Shown here: positions 23,837-32,119 of the stretch, in pieces
Position numbering within the stretch: the stretch's first letter is position 1
Layout of the letters: each line of letters begins with the position of its first letter
Source of the DNA: Flavonifractor plautii ATCC 29863
GTDB taxonomy: Bacteria > Bacillota > Clostridia > Oscillospirales > Oscillospiraceae
NCBI RefSeq assembly: GCF_000239295.1
Contig: NZ_JH417833.1
Location: 1 to 45,724, forward strand
Direction: 5' to 3'
DNA length: 45,724 nt
The notes under the pieces: model-generated
Told to the model about the DNA's origin: nothing
Seen by the model: the letters and a program-made list of their open reading frames with translations, nothing else
Database searches by the model: none
Translations under genes and position numbers: made by a program

Positions 23837-24952
23837 ATGTCCATGCTGCAGCATTCCACCCGCGCCTGGGGCTCCCCCAGCCGCTACATCCAGGGCCGCT
23901 ATGAGCTGGAGAACATGAAAACCCACACCGAGGTCTACGGCCGCAGGGTGTTCTTCCTCATTGACGTGTTCTTCTTCGCCGACTACAAGAAGCGCTTCGA
24001 GGCCCTGTACGCCGGCAGCGACAGCCAGATCCAGTGCGAGCAGTTCGGCGGCCAGTGCACCGAGGAGGAGATCCTCCGCTGCACCGGCCTGGCCAAGGCC
24101 CTGAACCCCGACGTGGTGGTGGGCATCGGCGGCGGCAAGACCATGGACACCGCCAAGGCTGTGGCCGACAACTACAACGCGGCGGTGATCATCGTCCCCA
24201 CCACCGCCTCCACCGACGCTCCCGCCATGGGCCTGTCCGTCATCTACACCGCCGCGGGCGAGCACGTGGGCGCCCGCCACTACAAGAAGAACCCCGATCT
24301 GGTGCTGCTGGACACCGACATTCTGGCCAAGGCGCCCATCCGCTTCCTGGTGGCCGGCATGGGCGACGCCCTGTCCACCTACCCGGAGTGCCGGGCCAAC
24401 GTGCAGTCCGCCTCCCCCAACTACGTCAACAGCGGCTATCACCAGACCATCGCCTGCATTGCCGTGTCCAAGGCGTGCCACGAGACCATCCTGACCAAGG
24501 GCGTCAGCGCCAAGCTGGCCGCCGAGCAGGGCCTGTGCACCAAGGACGTGGAGGACGTCATCGAGGCCAACACCCTGCTGTCCGGCCTGGGCGTGCAGAA
24601 CGGCTCCTGCGCGGGCGCTCACTCCATCGCCGAGGGCATCACCGTCCTGGAGCCCTGCGCCAAGTTGCTGCACGGCGAAGTGGTGGCCTTCGGCATCCTG
24701 GTGCAGCTCATCGTGGAGGGCGCCCCCGCCGAGGAGCTTGACGAGCTGTACACCTTCTTCGAGGAAGTGGGCCTGCCCACCACCTTTGACGATCTGGGCA
24801 TTCCCGACGCCACCGAGGCCGACATCAGGAAGGTGGCCGAGACCTCCATGCACTCCTACTGGGACGTGGAGCCCTTCGCCGTCAACCCGCAGATGGTCTT
24901 TGACGGCATCATGATGGCCAACACCCTGGGCAAGCGCCGCAAGGGCCTGTAA
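23837..24952 (+). CDS. Glycerol-dehydrogenase-family (GldA-like) NAD-dependent polyol dehydrogenase
   Basis: A 371-residue metal-dependent dehydrogenase. The NAD-binding GIGGGKTMDTAKAVAD lies near residue 95. The metal ligands of GldA are visible as Asp in MGDALSTYPEC, His in GAHSIAEGI and His in LHGEVVAFG. GldA oxidises glycerol to dihydroxyacetone, but family members also act on other vicinal diols and hydroxyketones; the operon points to a sugar-derived substrate. AAGGAGGTC is 7 bases before ATG 23837. An upstream in-frame ATG at 23744 lies inside the HAD gene and was rejected. Confidence 0.88.
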   Translation: MSMLQHSTRAWGSPSRYIQGRYELENMKTHTEVYGRRVFFLIDVFFFADYKKRFEALYAGSDSQIQCEQFGGQCTEEEILRCTGLAKALNPDVVVGIGGGKTMDTAKAVADNYNAAVIIVPTTASTDAPAMGLSVIYTAAGEHVGARHYKKNPDLVLLDTDILAKAPIRFLVAGMGDALSTYPECRANVQSASPNYVNSGYHQTIACIAVSKACHETILTKGVSAKLAAEQGLCTKDVEDVIEANTLLSGLGVQNGSCAGAHSIAEGITVLEPCAKLLHGEVVAFGILVQLIVEGAPAEELDELYTFFEEVGLPTTFDDLGIPDATEADIRKVAETSMHSYWDVEPFAVNPQMVFDGIMMANTLGKRRKGL

Positions 24953-24986
24953 GCGGGCCGCGGCCGGACGGAAAGGAAGCGCACGC

Positions 24987-26006
24987 ATGAAAGCCATTCA
25001 ATACACCGCCCCCCGGCAGTTTGCCGTGGTAGATCTGCCCAAGCCGGAGCCCGGCCCCCACCAGGTGGTCATCCGGGTCAAGGCCTGCGGCATCTGCAAG
25101 ACCGACCTGACCATCCACGACGGAAGCTTTCTGGCCAAGTTCCCCCTGGTGAACGGCCACGAGTTCGCCGGCGTGATCGACTCGGTGGGCAGCGCCGTCA
25201 CCGAGTGGAAGGTGGGCGACCGGGTCACCGCCGACAACACTGAGCTGTGCGGCTACTGCGAGCCGTGCCGCAGCGACAAGCCCCTGTACTGCGAGAACTT
25301 CAACTCCCACGGCTGCAACATGCCCGGCGGCTTTGCCGAGTATGTGCTCATCAACCACGACAAGGTGTTCGCCCTCAGCGACAAGCTGTCCTTTGAGGAG
25401 GCCACCTTTACCGAGCCCACCGCCTGCGCGGTCCACGGCGTGGACCGCATCGCCCCCCGCTTCGGCGACTCCATCCTCATGTTCGGCGCAGGCCCCACCG
25501 GCATCATCCTGGCCCAGCTGCTCCGCCGGGCGGGGGCGGGCCGCATGGTCATCGCCGATCCCCACGCCGACAAGCTGGACATTCTGCGCAAGTACGGCTT
25601 TACCGACCTGGTGGTCATGGACAAGGCCGACCCGTCCAAGCACACCGCCGAGATCAAGGCCATCATGCCCAAGGGCTTCGACATTGTCATCGACGCCACC
25701 GGGGCCGCCTCGGTGTTCGAGTCCTGCTTCCACTTTGTCCACATGGGCAGCAAGATTGTGGCCTACGGCGTCTGCGCCGCCGACGCCAAGGTACCCGTCA
25801 GCCCCTACGACATTTTCAGCCAGGAGTACACCATCCTCGGCTCCTTCGCCCAGACCCACTGCTTTGGCCGGGCGCTGGAGTATCTGGAGAGCGGCGCGGT
25901 GCAGGTCAAGGAGTTGATCTCCCACGAGCTGCCGCTGGAGGACTACGGCAAGGGCCTGGACTACATCGTCCAGAAGCAGGCCCGCAAGGTTATCATTCAC
26001 CCCTGA
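24987..26006 (+). CDS. Zinc-dependent medium-chain polyol dehydrogenase (sorbitol/threonine DH type)
   Basis: A 339-residue MDR enzyme with complete zinc sites: catalytic Cys37 (GICKTD), His58 and Glu59 (NGHEFAG), and structural Cys88, Cys91, Cys94 and Cys102. The nucleotide fold has FGAGPTG near residue 165. It probably interconverts a secondary alcohol of a polyol or sugar and the ketone with NAD(H). It is the last gene of the importer operon, 34 bases after the GldA-like gene, with AAGGAA upstream. Two other zinc dehydrogenases lie nearby on the minus strand (16066 and 34493), each clearly different from it. Confidence 0.9.
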   Translation: MKAIQYTAPRQFAVVDLPKPEPGPHQVVIRVKACGICKTDLTIHDGSFLAKFPLVNGHEFAGVIDSVGSAVTEWKVGDRVTADNTELCGYCEPCRSDKPLYCENFNSHGCNMPGGFAEYVLINHDKVFALSDKLSFEEATFTEPTACAVHGVDRIAPRFGDSILMFGAGPTGIILAQLLRRAGAGRMVIADPHADKLDILRKYGFTDLVVMDKADPSKHTAEIKAIMPKGFDIVIDATGAASVFESCFHFVHMGSKIVAYGVCAADAKVPVSPYDIFSQEYTILGSFAQTHCFGRALEYLESGAVQVKELISHELPLEDYGKGLDYIVQKQARKVIIHP

Positions 26007-26031
26007 GAGCGCCTCCTCTCCGTGTGCCGAA

Positions 26032-26070
26032 AAAAGCCCGCCCGCCCCGGCTTGGGGTGGGCGGGCTTTT
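26032..26070. terminator. Bidirectional terminator between the two convergent sugar operons
   Basis: AAAAGCCCGCCC (26032-26043) pairs with GGGCGGGCTTTT (26059-26070), with a further CCCC/GGGG inside the loop. T-runs occur on both strands, so it can end both operons. Confidence 0.85.
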
Positions 26071-26080
26071 ATGTTTCTCG

Positions 26081-27073
26081 CTAGGGCTCCACGTCCAGCA
26101 TCGCCATGGTGGCGGGCATTTCGTGGGCGGTATTGACCTTCTCCTCGTCGGTGACCAGATCGAAGCAGGAGACGATGATCTTGTCCCCCCAGACGCACGG
26201 CTCGCCCGGCTCGTCCAGCTCGCCGTGGAAGCCGTCGGTGTCGGGGGAGCAGGCCATCCGCGTCACCCGGCCGTCGGGGGTGATGCGGGCGATGGCGTTG
26301 GCCGAGAAGTCGGCCACGTAGATGTTGCCGTAGGGATCGATGGTCATGCCGTCGGTGGACTTCAGGTTGGCCGGATCACAGGCCCACTTGCGGTTCTCCT
26401 TCACCGAGCCGTCGGGGTTGAAGGTGATTTTGTGCACCACCCCGTCGCCGAAGTTGCCGACGTAGAGGTTGCCGTCGTGGTCGAACACGATGCCGTCCAC
26501 GCCGTACTGGCACTTGGGGTTCTCGGTGATAAAGGTGAGGAAGATGTGGGGATCGGCCAGGGTGTTGGTGCAGTGGATGCCCTCGGCGTCCAGGGGGAAG
26601 CGGTAGACACAGCTCATGAGCTTGCCGCTGTCCGTCTTCTGGCGGGTCATGCAGCTCTGGGTGACGTACATGTAGTCCCCCCAGATGCGGATGCCGTTGG
26701 GGTGCTCCATGTTGTCAGCCACCACGGTGCACTTCACCACCCCCGCGTCGTTGAGCCGCAGGCGGAGGATGCGCCCGGTGAACACCATGTGGGGCTCTCC
26801 GGTCCAGCCCGCGTTGTCCACCAGATAGAGGTCGCCGTCGGGGCCGAACTCGATGCCCATGGCCCGGGCCTCACCGGTGTACTCGTTGCGCGGCACGTCA
26901 AACCACTTCTTGATGTTGCGGTCCTTGTCGATTTTCAGCACGCAGCTGGGCATGGACAGATCCGCAAAGTTGGGACAGGACAGAATCAGGTTGCCGTCCC
27001 TGTCGATGGCCATGCCGTCGGGGGTGCACACCAGCTCCTCCGGCAGCAGGGTGAACAGCTTGGATGTTTGCAT
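26081..27073 (-). CDS. SMP-30/gluconolactonase-family sugar lactonase
   Basis: A 330-residue six-bladed beta-propeller of the SMP-30/Gluconolactonase/LRE class. Repeated GNLYVGNFGDGVVHKI, GNIYVADFSANAIARI and GDLYLVDNAG strands with conserved Asp and Asn are typical; members hydrolyse aldonolactones using a divalent metal. It lacks a signal peptide, so it is cytoplasmic. Two starts exist: ATG 27082 is only 2 bases from AGGAGG, while ATG 27073 is 11 bases away; the second is preferred. It is the last gene of the minus-strand operon. A second, unrelated lactonase-type protein heads the same operon (32120-33076). Confidence 0.82.
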   Translation of the reverse strand: MQTSKLFTLLPEELVCTPDGMAIDRDGNLILSCPNFADLSMPSCVLKIDKDRNIKKWFDVPRNEYTGEARAMGIEFGPDGDLYLVDNAGWTGEPHMVFTGRILRLRLNDAGVVKCTVVADNMEHPNGIRIWGDYMYVTQSCMTRQKTDSGKLMSCVYRFPLDAEGIHCTNTLADPHIFLTFITENPKCQYGVDGIVFDHDGNLYVGNFGDGVVHKITFNPDGSVKENRKWACDPANLKSTDGMTIDPYGNIYVADFSANAIARITPDGRVTRMACSPDTDGFHGELDEPGEPCVWGDKIIVSCFDLVTDEEKVNTAHEMPATMAMLDVEP

Positions 27074-27091
27074 AAAGCGCATTGCCTCCTT

Positions 27092-27976
27092 TTACGCGGT
27101 CAGCTCCTTGAGGAACCGGCAGGCCCGGCCCGCCATCTCGTCCAGCCCGGCCTCCCCGGCCCCGCCGCTGAGATCCCGCCAGACCTTGATATCATAGGGA
27201 ATGGTACCCCCCATGAGCACGAAGGGCTCCATCACAATGGCCCCCTGGTAGTTCACCTGCTTGAGGGCGGCGGCCATGTCCTTCCAGGGCAGGCGGTTGG
27301 TGGAGCCGGCGGGGCGGCGGTTGTTCTCCCCCACGTGGAAATGCCCCAGCCAGGGGCCCGCCTCCAGAATGGCGTCCACCATGCTGTCCTCCTCGATGTT
27401 CATGTGGAAGGTATCCAGCAGCACCCGGGCGTTGGGACTGCCCAGGCGCTTGACAAACTCCACGCCCTCTTTGGCGGTGTTGAGCAGGTACTGCTCGAAG
27501 CGGTTGACCACCTCGCAGCAGTAGAGCACGCCGCAGTCCTCCGCCACCTTCATGAGCCGGGACATGGACTCCAGGGCAAGCTCCTCCTTGCGGCGCTTCT
27601 CGTCCAGGGTGATTCCGTGGTCGGGCAGGGCCTGCCACCCGGCGTAGGACACGCCGTTGAGGATGGCCGCCCCCACCTTGGGCATGCTCTCCAGGATGCG
27701 GGTGACATGGCGGATGCCGTTCTCCCGCACCGCCGGATCGTCGCTGGCCAGGTCGTATTTGGCCTCCAGGCCGATGGAATAGGTGATGCCCAGGCCGTTG
27801 TGATCGGCGCAGGCCTTCAGCTCCCGCAGCCTGGCGTCGTCGTAATAGCCCCACTCGGCGGAGGCCACCTCGCAGATGTCAAAGCCCAGCCAGGCCAGCT
27901 TCTCCATCAGGGGTATGTATGCAATCTCGTCCCAGTTGTGGCTCCAGAAGCCGTAGTGCATTCCAATCGGGTTCAT
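27092..27976 (-). CDS. D-allulose (psicose)/D-tagatose 3-epimerase family protein
   Basis: A 294-residue TIM-barrel epimerase. The four metal ligands of ketose 3-epimerases fall at Glu155 (CEVVNRFE), Asp188 (LLDTFHMNIEEDS), His214 (GHFHVGENNRR) and Glu250 (IVMEPF). The wording around them (NTAKEGVEFVK, DIKVWRDLSGGA) closely resembles the known D-psicose 3-epimerases of Agrobacterium and Clostridium as I remember them. The expected reaction is C3 epimerisation of a free ketose, such as allulose to fructose or tagatose to sorbose. Start ATG 27976 follows a GAGG site. The gene lies 8 bases after the aldolase and 18 before the SMP-30 gene. Confidence 0.88.
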   Translation of the reverse strand: MNPIGMHYGFWSHNWDEIAYIPLMEKLAWLGFDICEVASAEWGYYDDARLRELKACADHNGLGITYSIGLEAKYDLASDDPAVRENGIRHVTRILESMPKVGAAILNGVSYAGWQALPDHGITLDEKRRKEELALESMSRLMKVAEDCGVLYCCEVVNRFEQYLLNTAKEGVEFVKRLGSPNARVLLDTFHMNIEEDSMVDAILEAGPWLGHFHVGENNRRPAGSTNRLPWKDMAAALKQVNYQGAIVMEPFVLMGGTIPYDIKVWRDLSGGAGEAGLDEMAGRACRFLKELTA

Positions 27977-27984
27977 GGCGCGCC

Positions 27985-28629
27985 TCACTGGCCCCGGGCA
28001 GCGCGAATCTTCTCCACAAACTGGCGGGCGGTCTCGGTAATCTTGCCGTAGTCGCCGGTCTTGGCCCCGGCGGTCAGGCTGCCGCCCGCGCCCACGGCCA
28101 CCGCGCCGGCCGCAATCCACTCGGCCACGTTGTCCAGAGACACGCCGCCGGTGGGCATCAGCTCGGCCTGGGGGATGGGGCCGTGGATGGACTTGAGAAT
28201 CTTCGGCCCGAACAGCTCGCCGGGGAACACCTTGATGATGTCCGCACCCGCCTCCATGCCGGCCACCACCTCGGCGATGCTCATGGCGCCGGGCATGCAG
28301 GCCACGCGGTAGCGGTTGCACAGGCGGACGGTGTCGCCGTTGAAGTAGGGGCTGACCACATACTGGGCGCCGGAGAGGATGGCCATGCGGGCGGTCTCGG
28401 GGTCCATGACGGTGCCCGCGCCGATGACAAAGTCGGTGCCGTCATACTCTCTGGCCATCTTCTCAATGATGGCGTTGACGCCGGGGGTGGTGTAGGTCAG
28501 CTCGATGCCGGCGCAGCCGCCCTCGATGCAGGCCTCGGCGATGCGCATGGCGTCGTCGGCGTCCTTGGCGCGGACCACGGCCACCAGGCCGCAGGAGCGA
28601 AGCTTGGCAAGTACCTGTTCCTTTTTCAT
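27985..28629 (-). CDS. KDPG/KHG-type 2-keto-3-deoxy-acid aldolase
   Basis: A 214-residue class I aldolase of the Eda family. The Schiff-base lysine is Lys133 (IIKVFPGE), the catalytic acid Glu43 (GIELTYTTPG), and MPTGGVSLDN forms the phosphate-binding loop. It would split a 2-keto-3-deoxy sugar acid, normally phosphorylated, into pyruvate and an aldehyde. AAGGAGG is 8 bases before ATG 28629. The longer frame from 28707 runs into the kinase gene and was rejected. The usual partner, a sugar-acid dehydratase, is not visible in this window. Confidence 0.9.
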   Translation of the reverse strand: MKKEQVLAKLRSCGLVAVVRAKDADDAMRIAEACIEGGCAGIELTYTTPGVNAIIEKMAREYDGTDFVIGAGTVMDPETARMAILSGAQYVVSPYFNGDTVRLCNRYRVACMPGAMSIAEVVAGMEAGADIIKVFPGELFGPKILKSIHGPIPQAELMPTGGVSLDNVAEWIAAGAVAVGAGGSLTAGAKTGDYGKITETARQFVEKIRAARGQ

Positions 28630-28642
28630 GGGAAAAACCTCC

Positions 28643-30172
28643 TTACGCATTCTTGTGGGACGCCATGTACTCGTAGACGGGCAGCATGGCCTTGTAGCAC
28701 ACCTCAAATGCCTCCTTCACCGGGCCGTAGGCGGCCACGGCTTCGGGGTCGGGCTCCACCGTGCGGTTGAGCTCGAGCATCTGGTCGATGACCTCAAAGC
28801 CCTTGAACACCCCCACGCCCACGCCGCCGGTGACCGCGGCGCCCATGGAGGTGGCCTCCTCCAGCAGGACGGGCACCTTGATGCGGGCGTTGTAGACGTC
28901 GGCCATCATCTGGCACCAGAGGGCGCCCTTTGCGCCGCCGCCCACCACCAGCAGCTCGTCGATGGGGATGCTCCGGCGGAAGGACTCCAGGATAATGTTC
29001 AGGTTGAGGGTGACCCCCTCCAGTACGGCCCGGAAGAGGTCGCAGCGCTGGTTCTCCATTTTCAGCCCCAGCCAGGCGGCCGTGGCATCCGGGTTCCAGC
29101 GGGGGGCCCGCTCCCCCAGCAGATAGGGCAGGAAAAGGACGCCGTTGGCGCCTACGGGGCTCTTTGCCGCCTCCGCGTTGATGAGATCGTAGGGGCTGAT
29201 GCCCTGCACTTTGGCCACGGCGGTCTCATATTTGGCCACCTGGCCCTTGAGCCAGTTGTAGGAACTGCCGCCGGCCTGCATGGTGCCGGTGGGCGAGTAC
29301 AGCCCGGGGACGATGTGGGCCCAGGTGAAGGTGCGCATCTCCTCGTCAAAGAGGGGCTTCTCGCTGGTGGTGGCCACCCAGGCGGAGGTGCCGATGCAGC
29401 TAAAGGTGCGGCCCGGGCTGATGGAGCCGGCGCCCACGTTGGAGCACAGGCCGTCGCCGCCGCCCATGACCACCGGCGTGCCCGCCTTCAGGCCGGTCTG
29501 CCCGGCGGCCCAGGGGGTGACCTCCCCGGCCACGGTGGTGGAGGGGACGATCTCAGGCAGCTTGTCGCCGTCGATGCCCGAGGCGTTGACGATCTTGTCC
29601 GACCACTGGAGGGTGTTCAGATCAATGCAGGCGTTGGAGGTGGCGTCGGAGGGCTCGGTATAAAACTTCCCCGTCAGGCGCAGGACGATGAAGTCCTTGG
29701 CGTTGAGGACCTTGTAGGTCTTGGCATACACCTCCGGCTCGTTGTCCCGCACCCACATGAGCTTTTGCAGGCCGTAGGAGGCGCTGTTGCGGTGCCCGGC
29801 GATGTGGTAGAAGTCCCGCAGGGAGATCTGCTCCCCCAGGGCGGCGGCCTGGGCCTGGGCCCGCTGGTCGGCCCAGATGATGGAGGGCCGCAGGGGGTTG
29901 CCCTGCTTATCCACGCACAGGCACCCCATCATCTGGCCGGAGAAGGAGACTGCGGCGATGTCGCCGGGGTCGATGCGGGCCTTGTCAATCAGGTTGCGGC
30001 TGGTGACGCAGATGGCCTTCCAGAAATCCTCGGGATCCTGCTCGGCCCAGTTGGTGTTGAAGTAGTGGCAGTCGTAGCGGAACACCTCGCTGGTGATCAT
30101 TTTCCCCTCGTCGCTGAACAGGGTTGCCTTGTTGCCGGAGGTGCCCAGATCGTGGGCCAGTATGTATTTCAT
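28643..30172 (-). CDS. FGGY-family carbohydrate kinase (xylulokinase-like)
   Basis: A 509-residue sugar kinase of normal family length. The N-terminal phosphate loop is DLGTSGNKATLF, the substrate segment includes SGQMMGC and WADQRA, and the C-terminal ATP-binding signature has VGGGAKGALWCQMMADVYN. FGGY kinases phosphorylate ketopentoses, glycerol, fuculose, gluconate and similar compounds. The sequence is most like xylulokinases, but specificity should be left open. In context it could phosphorylate the ketose made by the epimerase or a dehydrogenase. It is 15 bases downstream of the 2-hydroxyacid dehydrogenase gene. Confidence 0.9.
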   Translation of the reverse strand: MKYILAHDLGTSGNKATLFSDEGKMITSEVFRYDCHYFNTNWAEQDPEDFWKAICVTSRNLIDKARIDPGDIAAVSFSGQMMGCLCVDKQGNPLRPSIIWADQRAQAQAAALGEQISLRDFYHIAGHRNSASYGLQKLMWVRDNEPEVYAKTYKVLNAKDFIVLRLTGKFYTEPSDATSNACIDLNTLQWSDKIVNASGIDGDKLPEIVPSTTVAGEVTPWAAGQTGLKAGTPVVMGGGDGLCSNVGAGSISPGRTFSCIGTSAWVATTSEKPLFDEEMRTFTWAHIVPGLYSPTGTMQAGGSSYNWLKGQVAKYETAVAKVQGISPYDLINAEAAKSPVGANGVLFLPYLLGERAPRWNPDATAAWLGLKMENQRCDLFRAVLEGVTLNLNIILESFRRSIPIDELLVVGGGAKGALWCQMMADVYNARIKVPVLLEEATSMGAAVTGGVGVGVFKGFEVIDQMLELNRTVEPDPEAVAAYGPVKEAFEVCYKAMLPVYEYMASHKNA

Positions 30173-30187
30173 CGCTGTCCTCCCGCC

Positions 30188-31111
30188 CTACAGGCCCAGA
30201 TCGTGGATGAGGTTGGCAGTAGCCATGCGCCCCATGTTGCGGGACGCGCCCGCCGTGGAGGCGGCGCAGTGGGAGCCGAGCACCACGTTGTCCAGGGTAA
30301 ACCAGCGGGGATCCTTGGGCGGCTCGGAGGAGAAGGCATCGATGCCCGCGCCGCAGAGGCGGCCCGCCTCCAGCGCGTCCAGCAGGGCGTTTTCATCAAT
30401 GAGGCCGCCCCGGGCGGTGTTGATCAGGATGGCGTCCGGCTTCATTTTGGCCAGCTCCGCCGCGCCGATGAAGTTCTCCGTCTCCGGCGTCAGGGGCAGG
30501 TGGAGGGAGATGACGTCGCACTCGGCGAAAATCTCGTCGGGGGCGGCGCGGGTGATGCCGTGGGCCTTGGCGTACGCCTCGTCCCAGAAGGGGTCGTGGG
30601 CCAGCACCTTCATGCCGAAGCCCTGGGCCCGCTGGGCCACGTTGCGGCCGATGGCCCCCAGGCCCAGGATGCCGATGGTGCCGCCGGTCACGTCCCGGGT
30701 GGTGATCTTCTTCCAGTCGCCCTGGCGGCAGTGCTGGTCAATGAGCACCGTCTTGCGGGCCACCGCCAGGAGCAGGGCCATGGCGTAGTCCGCCACCGCC
30801 TCAGCGTTGGCGCCCACCGTGCGGGAGACCTTGATATCCCGGGCCTTGGCGGCGTCCAGATCAATGTTGTCCACCCCCACGCCGTATTTGGCGATGGCCT
30901 TGAGCTTGGGGGCGGCGGCGATCACCTCGGCGTCTATGGGATCCACTCCCACGATCACGCCGTCGCAGTCGGCCAGCAGGGCTTTCATGCCCTCCCTGTC
31001 CAGGATCCCGCCCGTCTCATTGCGCACCACCTCCAGGCCGGCGGCCCGGAGCATGGCAAAGACCTCGGGATCGGTTTTCCCGTAAGAACGGGGTGTGGTA
31101 AGTACCTTCAT
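30188..31111 (-). CDS. D-isomer-specific 2-hydroxyacid dehydrogenase (SerA-like)
   Basis: A 307-residue NAD-dependent dehydrogenase of the phosphoglycerate dehydrogenase group, without the C-terminal regulatory domains of longer SerA proteins. Motifs: ILGLGAIGRN (nucleotide fold), INTARGGLIDE (substrate arginine), the catalytic Glu in FSSEPP and the catalytic His in GSHCAAST. It oxidises or reduces a 2-hydroxy/2-keto acid. In this operon a sugar-acid intermediate is more likely than serine synthesis. It ends 15 bases before the kinase gene. Confidence 0.88.
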   Translation of the reverse strand: MKVLTTPRSYGKTDPEVFAMLRAAGLEVVRNETGGILDREGMKALLADCDGVIVGVDPIDAEVIAAAPKLKAIAKYGVGVDNIDLDAAKARDIKVSRTVGANAEAVADYAMALLLAVARKTVLIDQHCRQGDWKKITTRDVTGGTIGILGLGAIGRNVAQRAQGFGMKVLAHDPFWDEAYAKAHGITRAAPDEIFAECDVISLHLPLTPETENFIGAAELAKMKPDAILINTARGGLIDENALLDALEAGRLCGAGIDAFSSEPPKDPRWFTLDNVVLGSHCAASTAGASRNMGRMATANLIHDLGL

Positions 31112-31132
31112 GACAGAGCCCTCCCCTTGGCG

Positions 31133-32074
31133 TCACTTTCTCATTTCCCGGGCCAGCCGGTCGCAGGCGGCCAGCCGCTCTCCGGTGATGTCGATGTGGA
31201 AGACCTCGGCGATCACCTGGGTCCAGCCATGGATAAAGTATGTCCAGCCGTCCTCAATCAGAAGCCCCCGGCGCTCCCGCTGGGCCTCCGCCTGGTGCAT
31301 GAACTCCAGGGTGCCCCGGTAGTTGAGCTCCCACACCAGGCCGTTCTCGGGGAATTTGCAGTGGTCGGTGAGGGGGGAGCCGGGCCGGTCCTTGCCCAGC
31401 CCGGTGGCGTTGATGACCAGGGAGCCGGCGGGCAGGGCCTCCACAATCCTGTCGTTGAGCTCGGGGGTCTTGCACAGATGGTAGCTCATGGGGACGTTCA
31501 GGTACTCCAGGATGCGCACGCCCTCGGCCAGGCGGGGGGCGGAGCGGTTGTTCAGGTGGATGCGGCTGGGCAGATCCTTGCCGTGCCGCTCCTCATTGCC
31601 CAGGTAGGCGGAGATGGACAGGGCGGAGCCGCCGGCGCCGATGATGCACACCTCCGCGCCGGTCTTAAGCCAGTGGCCCTCGGGCACGAAGGCGTCCAGG
31701 GCCAGGCCGGAGGAGATGGGATCCTTGGCGTGGGCGCGGAGCTGGCCGTCCAGCTTGGAGATGGAGGACAGCTCCCCGAAGCGCTGGGCATAGGGGTCCA
31801 GGTAGTCGAACATATCCTTTGCGGCGTTATACATGTCAATTTTGTGTGTGGTCACCAGCGCGCCCAGGGACAGGGGGTCATCCCGGAAGAACTGCACCAC
31901 CGCCCGGTAGTCCTCGGCGGGGGCGTGGATGGGCAGGTCGATGCCCTTGATCTCCGCGTCCAGCCCCAGCTCCTTGGCCCAGATGGGGAACATTTTCATG
32001 ATGGAGGACTGTCCGGTGGTGACGCCCACAAAGTACATGGTGGGTCGTTTGGCGGGTTCGGGGAGTTTGATCAT
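31133..32074 (-). CDS. Divergent shikimate-dehydrogenase-family (AroE-like) oxidoreductase
   Basis: A 313-residue two-domain dehydrogenase. The catalytic Lys-Asp pair is conserved (Lys78 in VTTHKIDM, Asp127 in LALDAF), and IIGAGGSALS is the dinucleotide loop, as in AroE. The substrate carboxylate site and C-terminal helix differ: FVGVTTGQSSIM replaces the GxPxxHSxSP motif, INATGLG replaces NATPLG, and the C-terminus (FIHGWTQVIAEVFH) lacks the usual pattern. So it is probably not an aromatic-pathway enzyme but a family member recruited to sugar catabolism. ATG 32086 overlaps the AAAGGA site; ATG 32074 is spaced from it and preferred. Confidence 0.8.
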   Translation of the reverse strand: MIKLPEPAKRPTMYFVGVTTGQSSIMKMFPIWAKELGLDAEIKGIDLPIHAPAEDYRAVVQFFRDDPLSLGALVTTHKIDMYNAAKDMFDYLDPYAQRFGELSSISKLDGQLRAHAKDPISSGLALDAFVPEGHWLKTGAEVCIIGAGGSALSISAYLGNEERHGKDLPSRIHLNNRSAPRLAEGVRILEYLNVPMSYHLCKTPELNDRIVEALPAGSLVINATGLGKDRPGSPLTDHCKFPENGLVWELNYRGTLEFMHQAEAQRERRGLLIEDGWTYFIHGWTQVIAEVFHIDITGERLAACDRLAREMRK

Positions 32075-32119
32075 GGTCAGGCGCATCCTTTCTTGACTGA
32101 TTTGGTATTGAAATACCGG

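Noticed and set aside
26024-28051. 675-codon plus-strand frame opposite the SMP-30 and epimerase genes
   Set aside because: Antisense to two genes with recognisable active sites; composition is low-complexity.
27985-28707. Longer start for the KDPG-type aldolase at 28707
   Set aside because: The extra 26 codons overlap the kinase gene, while ATG 28629 has AAGGAGG at 8 bases and gives the normal Eda N-terminus.
31133-32074. Aromatic amino-acid pathway (aroE) assignment
   Set aside because: Substrate-site motifs are replaced and the operon is catabolic. The shikimate kinase at 12981 is a separate unit and does not support linkage.
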